DNA of 45,560 nucleotides from Anaerolineales bacterium (lineage in GTDB: Bacteria; Chloroflexota; Anaerolineae; Anaerolineales; UBA11858): positions 1 through 45,560 of the forward strand of contig JAGXKM010000009.1 of assembly GCA_018335275.1 (NCBI GenBank), in the 5' to 3' direction. Below the pieces are notes generated by a model that searched no databases, was not told the DNA's origin, and worked only from the letters and a program-made list of their open reading frames with translations. A program made the position numbers and the translations under genes. Each line of letters opens with the position of its first letter. Within the stretch, counting starts at the first letter, position 1. Below, in pieces: positions 25,952-33,496 of the stretch.

Positions 25952-27277
25952 TTATTCCTCCATTAAAGAATCCGGGGGTTGAAATGCGGCCCAGGCAAAC
26001 CAGAACGTATCATGATGGGGAATGGGGGTAAGTGTTTCTCCCGCCAAAGGGCCTTCGACCGCTTCTCCGAGGATGTTCCATGTGCTGTTCGTTTTTTCAT
26101 CCCGAAATGTACCATCCTCATCAGCAGTAAATCTGAGTTCTTCTCCCTCCACCAAAGCTTCGAAAACCCCGGTTGTACCCACATCTTTCCCCTCTGAGAT
26201 AGTGCTCGTATCCAGCGCAGAAGCGGTTCCCTCCTTCCAAAAGACCACTATGGGAGTCCCTTCAAAGGTCTCATGAATCAATCTTTCTTCTTGTAAGCGT
26301 TGGTAACTAAAGCTCTTTGACTGGTCCCCTTCTCCGAGAATGCCTACCACTCTTTCCATGGGTTTCAAACGCTCATCGACATCACCCTGGAAAAGAAACG
26401 GTGATGAATCGATATCGTCATATCCGACATAAGGATTAGAACCATAACGGCGGTTAAACCCTGTTTCCCGAGACAGGACCTCACCCTCCGGATGCTCGTT
26501 CTTGAAGTCACTCCAGGAGACAATCGTTGCCGGAAGGAACTTTAACTGTTGGCCTGTTAAATCCCCTACGATCGCTTCCCCACTGAACTGCTGCCACCAG
26601 GACTCCGTCTGACGGTCATACATCACCAGATCGCTGTTCCTTAAATTTCCACTGGTACCAAAGGTCAGGATTTGTCCATTAACACTGGGCCTTTCAAAGA
26701 CTAAAGCTGTGTTGCATAAGGGACAAAATGTGACCACAACCGGTACCCCCCCTACCTTGTCATTGACAATTTCATGCCAGGTCATAATCTGCAAAGGGTA
26801 AGCCCGGGCATCCCCATCAATCTGGAGAGAAATCACAGGTTCGCGATCCTTCAACCACCCATCCACTGACTCCAAGGGTACAAAGATGGGATCATCAATA
26901 GGGGGAATGCCATCTGGAGGAGGTCCACCCGAGAAAATGGTGCTGTAGTCAACACTATGTTCGCAGAAATTCGTTTTTTCCCAATAAGCTGTGTTGAAAG
27001 CTGGTTGTTCTCCATCAAATGGGTCTTCACATGTAGTTTCATCCACCTTTGGCCCTTCCTCTTGCGCTGACGGTGAAGGTGTATCCTTTTCCAGATCTTG
27101 TTCGGAATCTCCTTCAGATTCCAGACCTTCCCCCGCTGGGCCATCAATTTCTTCCTTCACTTCTCCACCCCCATTCAGATCATCCTCAGATAGAGATCCG
27201 GGGTTTGCAGCGCTGGTACATGCAGAAATCAATAATCCCACCACCACCGTTAACACCAATAACCTTTTCTTAGGCAT
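25952..27277 (-). CDS. DUF3179 domain lipoprotein
   Basis: VVGLLISACTS lipobox; PVVVTFCPLCNTALVFER...FGTSGNLRNSDLVMYDRQTESWWQQFSGEAIVG. Confidence 0.88.
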   Translation of the reverse strand: MPKKRLLVLTVVVGLLISACTSAANPGSLSEDDLNGGGEVKEEIDGPAGEGLESEGDSEQDLEKDTPSPSAQEEGPKVDETTCEDPFDGEQPAFNTAYWEKTNFCEHSVDYSTIFSGGPPPDGIPPIDDPIFVPLESVDGWLKDREPVISLQIDGDARAYPLQIMTWHEIVNDKVGGVPVVVTFCPLCNTALVFERPSVNGQILTFGTSGNLRNSDLVMYDRQTESWWQQFSGEAIVGDLTGQQLKFLPATIVSWSDFKNEHPEGEVLSRETGFNRRYGSNPYVGYDDIDSSPFLFQGDVDERLKPMERVVGILGEGDQSKSFSYQRLQEERLIHETFEGTPIVVFWKEGTASALDTSTISEGKDVGTTGVFEALVEGEELRFTADEDGTFRDEKTNSTWNILGEAVEGPLAGETLTPIPHHDTFWFAWAAFQPPDSLMEE

Positions 27278-27640
27278 CGAAATCTCCTTTTTTCACATTA
27301 AATGTGTCTACCTTCAATGCTTAGACGAGCATCAAGGAAACCATCTTACTCAGGAAATTACCGAGAAGACAAATCCTATCGCCGTCTATTTGGGGGTTTT
27401 AATCAAAGAATGAAAAAAAGAGACATCGATTAAGATATATGCCGTTTGCTTTTTCAATCTGATTGGGATTCTACCCACCCGGTATACAATGTCCCCGCTT
27501 TCAAATAAGTTAACAGCTTGTGTATATCAGCATTCGACATATGTGAGAAGTAAATCACAAATCGTGAAACAGGAGGTAGACATGGTCGATAGAGAGCCAA
27601 GGCGCACAGGATAAAACCTGCTTAATACCTTCAACTTTGA

Positions 27641-29356
27641 TCAATATCCAAGGTCTTCCAGGGATTCCTCCGCACTTTGCTCTGAAATATCCTTTATCCC
27701 CCTTTTCAATTGTTTCCAGAAAGAATCGTCATATCGGCGCGACCGGATGGGAAGCGGCATAGGCACCCCCCAACCTAAGAGAAGCACTTCCTCTTTCGGC
27801 TGTAGGCGGGAGAGCATACCCCGCAGCACTTGCCGACCGGCCAGACCTGAAAGCACGGCCCGGATATCATCCTCGTCACCCAGCCAGCCCGAGATCCGCG
27901 TCCCGAGTTGGGACATAACCTCATCGTAGATTTGGGAGGGACGCTGGTCGATGATCAGCAAGGTGACATAATATTTGCGCAGTTCCCTGGCGATGGTGCT
28001 GAATGTGGTCTGGGAAGCCATCTCCGGGTTCAGCAGCTTATGGGCCTCTTCCACAACCACAACCAAGGAGCGAGGCTCCTCCTTTCCAGAACTTCGGAAT
28101 TGGTTTGTTCTCCACTCCCAACGTTCCCGGATCTTCCGGGTCAGCAAGTTCGACACCAACAAATAATCCAGATCACTCTCATGTTTTCCAAAAGAAAGCA
28201 CTACGTGGCCACCCGCTTCCAGCATCTTGACGATCTCCTGGATACCATCCGATGCAGGTTCTTCCACGATATAAGGACTGTTGAACACCCTGCGAAGTTT
28301 ATTATGCAAGGCCTCCGCAGCCATCACATTCACTCCATTGTCATTCGCCCAGTAAGCCACACTATCGCTGGCCGGGACCTTCTTTCCGTCACTATTCTCC
28401 ACGAATTGACCGACGGACATAGCCCGGAAAGCCCGAAACCAATCCTTCCGCCCAAATGATTTCACCAGGGCATCTAAGGTGGTAGGGGTTGTCTCCCGCA
28501 GATTTAACTCCCTTTGCAGCAGCATGATATCTGTTGGTTGGATGGCTGACATGGGAATTTCTAAATTAAAATCAGGACTTTGTCCGCGAATTTGCGCTCC
28601 CTTACCCAAACCGACCACACGCACCTTACTGGAAAACTTCGTTTTCAACCCGATCACACGTTCTCCTGTGTCGGAAGCCGTATCATCAAAGCCGTATTCA
28701 TTATGCATATCAAACACCAGCACAGAAGCGGTGTCGAATTGAATAAGCCCGGCCAACATGATCCGGGTTAAAAAGGATTTTCCGGTTCCCGTGGCTCCAA
28801 AAATACCGGAGGAGCGCTGGATGAATTTATGGAGATTAATCCGGACCGGATGTTCACCTTCCCGTGTTTCACCGATCACAAAATTGCCTTTCTCTTCTTT
28901 TCCAAATATTTCAGCGATGTCTCCCCGGGTCGCCATGCGGACACGGGCATGATGAGGGGGGACAGTTTTTACCGGGATCGGGCGGGGTTGATCCTTTTTT
29001 CCAGACTCGATGTCCTGCGCCCATTCTTGATATTCCTCAGACACCAGTTCAGGACCTCGCTCCAACATCAATGTTGGCAGCACCTCTAGATCCGTATAGA
29101 GCGTCTTTTCATGAAGCATGCCAGCCAATTCAGGGGAGAAACGATCTTCACTCATCTCTTCCGCAAAACGCTCCTCGGTAGCCCCCAACTGAAGGTCCGT
29201 CACCAAACCGTAAAACAACCACTGATCGCTCTCCAGGACGACAAACGATCCCTCCTGAACCTCAAAAGAGGGGACGGTCAAACGAACTCTGAGGTGATCC
29301 TTCAGGCTTCCACGAACCAGGTAACCGATCAGATTTGTGTTTTCTGCCATATCCAT
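27641..29356 (-). CDS. herA: HerA-like ATPase (HAS-barrel + HerA/FtsK-type ATPase)
   Basis: 571 aa; N-terminal barrel IGYLVRGSLKDHLRVRLTVPSFEVQEGSFV; Walker A GATGTGKS; Walker B LVVVVEEAHKLL; IIDQRPSQIYDEVMSQLGTRISGWLGDEDD. Confidence 0.9.
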   Translation of the reverse strand: MDMAENTNLIGYLVRGSLKDHLRVRLTVPSFEVQEGSFVVLESDQWLFYGLVTDLQLGATEERFAEEMSEDRFSPELAGMLHEKTLYTDLEVLPTLMLERGPELVSEEYQEWAQDIESGKKDQPRPIPVKTVPPHHARVRMATRGDIAEIFGKEEKGNFVIGETREGEHPVRINLHKFIQRSSGIFGATGTGKSFLTRIMLAGLIQFDTASVLVFDMHNEYGFDDTASDTGERVIGLKTKFSSKVRVVGLGKGAQIRGQSPDFNLEIPMSAIQPTDIMLLQRELNLRETTPTTLDALVKSFGRKDWFRAFRAMSVGQFVENSDGKKVPASDSVAYWANDNGVNVMAAEALHNKLRRVFNSPYIVEEPASDGIQEIVKMLEAGGHVVLSFGKHESDLDYLLVSNLLTRKIRERWEWRTNQFRSSGKEEPRSLVVVVEEAHKLLNPEMASQTTFSTIARELRKYYVTLLIIDQRPSQIYDEVMSQLGTRISGWLGDEDDIRAVLSGLAGRQVLRGMLSRLQPKEEVLLLGWGVPMPLPIRSRRYDDSFWKQLKRGIKDISEQSAEESLEDLGY

Positions 29357-29358
29357 TC

Positions 29359-29976
29359 CTATACAATCCTTTCCTCTCCAAGAGTATCCTGTAAAGCGCC
29401 AAGTAATGAAGTAAGGGTCTGATAATCATCCTGTAAGAGCAGGATCAACTCCTCTACTGCTCTCTTCGACCAGGAAGGGTCGTCTGATTTTTCGTGGATC
29501 TGATGGGACTGCCGGATATGGGCCGCGAGCAATTCTACCAGCGGGATATCCTCATGGCGCAAGAGATGCCTGAAATATCCAAAACGTCCCTGTGATGTGA
29601 AATTCATGACCTCCGGTGGAGAACATTTATAGATTAAATCCAGGCTCAACGGGGGACGGGGAGGGAGCACATGGCGCAATTTCGAATCTTCTTCATACCC
29701 CACACTAAGCACACTGATTTCCACAGGGATGTTTCGATTCACCTGTGCATCCTGGATCGTGCTGGGTTCTACCTCAGGTGCGGTTGCCAAATGTCGGACC
29801 AAACCATCATCGTCCACATGAAGATCATGCACAAGACCATACACCTGGGCATCTTCTCCAATGGGCGCTCTGACCAAGCTGCCAAAGGAGGGCACATCGA
29901 TTTTATCCACCTGGCAGCCGACAACGAAACCGCTCATCCCTGCCCGCAGCATGCGTCCAATTTTTATTTCATTCAT
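29359..29976 (-). CDS. Small HAS-barrel-like protein of the NurA-HerA operon, uncharacterised
   Basis: 205 aa; IGRMLRAGMSGFVVGCQVDKIDVPSFGSLVRAPIGEDAQVYGLVHDLHV resembles the HerA N-terminus. Overlaps the nurA stop (ATGA). Confidence 0.75.
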   Translation of the reverse strand: MNEIKIGRMLRAGMSGFVVGCQVDKIDVPSFGSLVRAPIGEDAQVYGLVHDLHVDDDGLVRHLATAPEVEPSTIQDAQVNRNIPVEISVLSVGYEEDSKLRHVLPPRPPLSLDLIYKCSPPEVMNFTSQGRFGYFRHLLRHEDIPLVELLAAHIRQSHQIHEKSDDPSWSKRAVEELILLLQDDYQTLTSLLGALQDTLGEERIV

Positions 29977-31178
29977 CGTCTATACCTCTTTCTACCAGCC
30001 TGGTCTTTATAATATCGTTTATGCGATCTTTGACCTACAGACACTCCTCTTTTCCGCCGCTCCCTGAGGATCATCTCCGTCAACAACTCCTGCTCTTCTC
30101 TTCCCACTACAGCGATCTCATGCGCCCTGTGTAATACATAGGGATATCCGACACCGCCCATCATGCGGCACTGCTGTAAAAGAACAGCATGCAGGCAATT
30201 CATCTTCTCCCCATCTTCAACAACCCAAGCAGGGACCTCGACTCTCGCCAACCATGGATTCCCTGCTCGTCCCACATTGAGATAAAAGAAATGCAAGGCG
30301 ATCTCATCTGTGTAATCCGAGCTCGAGAAAGCTTGAATCCCAAACACACCTGACCGCTCCCCGGGTCGTAAAAGGCTGGCGTATAAATCGATATCTGATA
30401 AACCTTGAAAAGGATGGTGCTCTGCTATTTTACTTAATTCCCCATCTGCTAGAGTGGCTAACTCCAGCAATCTGAGCACATAATCAGCCCTCGGTTTATC
30501 AACGTATCCGGCCGTTACAGTGCCCATCCGGCTCAGGTCACGAAGCGCTTCTTGATAGCGTTTTAATCCCTTTCGGAAGGCAGGGGACCTGCTTCCACTC
30601 CGTTCATGGGATTCCCAAAGCTCTAAGGGCCCATCTGTCAGCGTGACCAGCGGGAAAGGATCCTTTCCCGCTTTACACAATGGTCCTGCTTTGATGGCGA
30701 TATATTCGCGTTCTGCGACATCCCGCTCGAGGGCGACATGTCCCTGTGAGACCAAACCATGCGAGGTGTAAATATCCTCCTCAAATCGGAGCTGTGTTTC
30801 AATGGACGTCTGGGGAGGATAATCCCGATGCAAATCGAACCAGATCCCACCCACATTCACTAAATAATACTGCACTGCAGCGTGGGGATCCGGGTTGATT
30901 TGGGATCCGTCAGCAGCTAATATCCCGACTTTATCCGGTATTTCCGGGGCCGTGAAACGCGAGGTAAGCGCCTCTTTTTTGGGACGGGCACATCTCAAGG
31001 CAGGATATTGACCCGCAGCTTTTTCCACTTTGCCCTGCAGTCGATCTGTTTGCTGGGCGAATTCTTGCAGCAAATCACCTGCGCGTCTTCGAATTTTGTT
31101 CAAATGATTTTCTCTGACCACCGCCCGCTCACCCAAGTCCCTCACCTGGGGTTGGAGCTGTTCATAATTCAAACTCAA
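29973..31178 (-). CDS. nurA: NurA-domain DNA end-processing nuclease
   Basis: VGILAADGSQINPDPHAAVQYYLVNVGG and GVGYPYVLHRAHEIAVV NurA motifs. TTG start at 31178 preceded by strong SD (GAGGAGGGAG); the ORF extends to 31247. Confidence 0.87.
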   Translation of the reverse strand: MSLNYEQLQPQVRDLGERAVVRENHLNKIRRRAGDLLQEFAQQTDRLQGKVEKAAGQYPALRCARPKKEALTSRFTAPEIPDKVGILAADGSQINPDPHAAVQYYLVNVGGIWFDLHRDYPPQTSIETQLRFEEDIYTSHGLVSQGHVALERDVAEREYIAIKAGPLCKAGKDPFPLVTLTDGPLELWESHERSGSRSPAFRKGLKRYQEALRDLSRMGTVTAGYVDKPRADYVLRLLELATLADGELSKIAEHHPFQGLSDIDLYASLLRPGERSGVFGIQAFSSSDYTDEIALHFFYLNVGRAGNPWLARVEVPAWVVEDGEKMNCLHAVLLQQCRMMGGVGYPYVLHRAHEIAVVGREEQELLTEMILRERRKRGVSVGQRSHKRYYKDQAGRKRYRR

Positions 31179-31303
31179 GAATCTCCCTCCTCGAACATAT
31201 GTTTCAAGTATTGTACAGGCGAGTCTCTCTTTTGACAAGTTTAACAAAAGGAGACAACATTCTCCAGTTATCCAGATGAAAGGTGGCCCAATCCTCTGTG
31301 TTA

Positions 31304-31345
31304 AATAGATCTCCTGATAGGTATTAAACCAAACATAGATCTATT
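31304..31345. promoter_or_regulatory. Inverted repeat overlapping a -35 (possible operator)
   Basis: AATAGATCT (31304-31312) and AGATCTATT (31337-31345), abutting/overlapping TTGACA. Confidence 0.4.
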
Positions 31346-31373
31346 GACAAATGTTCATTCACAATCCTATAGT
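31344..31373 (+). promoter_or_regulatory. Sigma70-type promoter for SIMPL-domain gene
   Basis: TTGACA-N18-TATAGT upstream of 31558. Confidence 0.6.
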
Positions 31374-31557
31374 GAAAATCAAGCCTGTTATCAGCAAAAA
31401 GGTTCAGAAAATCCTTTTCTCCTTTTGTGCCCAAAACAAAGGACTATTCATAAATTTGATGACATAAAAAGCTTGTTGAAAGGAACAAATTTCAACCCGA
31501 ATACGTCATAGACATGAAAGACCACGAATATACATTTCAGATTTTACTGGAGGTAAC

Positions 31558-32277
31558 ATGTTTAACAAAAAATGGATTCTTATCGTTGTCATGCTGGGTT
31601 TTGTCGTAAGTGCTTGCCAAAACCCCGTTTCTGCACCGTTCGCTTCGGAAGATCAAGTTCGCACGATTTCTGTAGAAGGCACGGGGCATGTTTCCCTAGA
31701 CCCCACCCTGGCCCGCATCACCATCGGCGTTCAGACAAGTGATGAAAACGCCCAAGAGGCTGTTCAAGAGAACAATCAGAAAGTAGAAGAAGTCATGAAA
31801 GCCTTGGAAGAATTTGGTATTTCCCCCGAGGACCTGCAGACATCGGATTTCAGCATTCGCGAACAGGCAGATCGTGAACCGGGCTTGGAAAACAAAGAAG
31901 AGACAGACAAAACCTATCTGGTTTCCAACCTCGTCCGGGTCACATTACGCGACATCGATCAACTTGGCGCGCTGTTGGATGAAACGGTCCAAGCGGGTGC
32001 CAACCGGATTCAAGGCATCCAATTTGACGCTGAAAAGAAAGCAGAAGCCAACAAAGAAGCTCTCAAACTGGCCATGAAGGACGCCCGCGTTCGGGCGGAA
32101 ACGATCGCTGATACAGCGGATGTCCAGCTGGGAGAAGTCTATCGTGTAGAAACCTTTGGCGGCGGCCCTGTTTACGCGGAGAGAGAACTTGAAGAGGCAG
32201 CAGGAGCTGTACCAATTTCCCCCGGTCAAATGGAGATCCAGGTCAGGGTAAGTGTCAGTTATCAAATTGGTCAATAG
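31558..32277 (+). CDS. SIMPL (DUF541) domain lipoprotein
   Basis: Lipobox GFVVSACQ; ISVEGTGHVSLDPTLARITIGVQTSDENAQEAVQENNQKVEEVMKAL; SD TGGAGGT. Confidence 0.9.
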   Translation: MFNKKWILIVVMLGFVVSACQNPVSAPFASEDQVRTISVEGTGHVSLDPTLARITIGVQTSDENAQEAVQENNQKVEEVMKALEEFGISPEDLQTSDFSIREQADREPGLENKEETDKTYLVSNLVRVTLRDIDQLGALLDETVQAGANRIQGIQFDAEKKAEANKEALKLAMKDARVRAETIADTADVQLGEVYRVETFGGGPVYAERELEEAAGAVPISPGQMEIQVRVSVSYQIGQ

Positions 32278-32327
32278 AAGACATTGATCATTCCCAACAA
32301 CTTTGGATTTTCTCTCGCTTTAGAGAT

Positions 32328-32360
32328 CAACCCCTTGGTGCACTACACACCAAGGGGTTG
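32328..32360 (+). terminator. Strong stem-loop downstream of the SIMPL gene
   Basis: CAACCCCTTGGTG-cactaca-CACCAAGGGGTTG, 13-bp perfect stem. No poly-T afterwards, so terminator function is uncertain. Confidence 0.5.
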
Positions 32361-32431
32361 CATGATATAACCCGGTCTCAAAACCCATAAAACCACCCCC
32401 TTGCTGATCATTCTTATCTGTCATTCCCCTG

Positions 32432-32440
32432 TGGTATAAA
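32432..32440 (+). promoter_or_regulatory. Extended -10 promoter adjacent to start codon
   Basis: TGGTATAAA(T), ending 8 nt before ATG at 32449. Confidence 0.5.
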
Positions 32441-32448
32441 TAGGTACC

Positions 32449-33351
32449 ATGAAGGAGAGATACACTTTCCATCCCCCGCGAAAAAAAGGAAATATATTTC
32501 ACTTCCTGTTCATCGCTGCCCTGATTGCACTGGGTATCTGGGGGATATGGCAAATCTCAAATGCAGAGGTAGCTCCCCAGTTGTTGGTTTACCTCCTACC
32601 CATCCTGCTTTTCCTTCTTTTCGTCCCCTTCCTGATCTACCGGCTGTACGCCTTACACCGCTCTCAATACGTCCTCGATCGTGATGGTCTTATCCTTCAA
32701 TGGGGATGGCGGAAGGAAACCATCCCCATGGATCACATTGAGTGGGTCCATGAGGCTAAAGAGTTGAACACCCAACCCAAACCTCCACTCATCCGCTGGC
32801 CGGGGGCAGTATTGGGTAAAAGAAGATTGACTCGCGGACCCACGATAGAATTTCTTGCCTCTCGGAGTCATTCATTGGTCATCATCTCCGAGGAAGATCA
32901 GTATTATGTGATCTCGCCCCAAGATGTAAAAAAATTCATCGATACCTATAACCACCTTACCGAACTTGGCTCATTGAACCCCCTGCCCTCGCAAGATACA
33001 CACCCCGCATTTTTGATCACCCAATTATGGAAACGACGGGCGAACTTGATGATCACAGTTTCAGGATTCATCCTTGTTTTATCGCTCCTGGTTTGGGCCT
33101 TATCCATCATTCCCAACCGGGAAGAAATTTCCCTGGGGTTCTCCCATCAAGGGAACCCTCACCAGCCTTTACCCAGCGTCCGCCTTATCCTTCTCCCCAT
33201 CCTTTATACAATATCGTATTTTGGGAACCTGGTCATCGGACTCTTCCTCTACCGAAGAGAGAAAAACCGAAGCCTGGCTTATTTCCTGTGGGGGAGCAGT
33301 GTTTTTCTAGGCCTAGTTTTCCACATCGGCATGTACTTTATCACCACATAA
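32449..33351 (+). CDS. Membrane protein with PH-like domain
   Basis: 300 aa; two N-terminal TMs, then YVLDRDGLILQWGWRKETIPMDHIEWVHEAKE (bacterial PH-like), then further TMs. Confidence 0.7.
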   Translation: MKERYTFHPPRKKGNIFHFLFIAALIALGIWGIWQISNAEVAPQLLVYLLPILLFLLFVPFLIYRLYALHRSQYVLDRDGLILQWGWRKETIPMDHIEWVHEAKELNTQPKPPLIRWPGAVLGKRRLTRGPTIEFLASRSHSLVIISEEDQYYVISPQDVKKFIDTYNHLTELGSLNPLPSQDTHPAFLITQLWKRRANLMITVSGFILVLSLLVWALSIIPNREEISLGFSHQGNPHQPLPSVRLILLPILYTISYFGNLVIGLFLYRREKNRSLAYFLWGSSVFLGLVFHIGMYFITT

Positions 33352-33408
33352 TCCTCTTTTTCCACAGGAATCCCCCAGTTATCCACAGTTCTGAAAGGCT
33401 TTTCCACA
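33317..33408 (+). promoter_or_regulatory. Cluster of DnaA-box-like 9-mers
   Basis: TTTTCCACA at 33317, 33358 and 33400; TTATCCACA at 33379. Same orientation; last three at exact 21-bp spacing. Confidence 0.6.
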
Positions 33409-33496
33409 ATCCTATCCAGATCTGAGTCAGCTACACGACCACTCCGATCATCCTCTGCCCGCCTGGATAAAAACCTTAAAAAAGGGGCTGGGCACC

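Noticed and set aside
27908-28459. 183-aa plus-strand ORF
   Set aside because: Antisense within herA; no SD or recognisable motifs.
33317-33408. Chromosomal origin (oriC) as the explanation for the DnaA boxes
   Set aside because: No dnaA/dnaN/rpmH/parAB neighbours, no coding-strand switch, and no clear unwinding element; kept only as a DnaA-box cluster.
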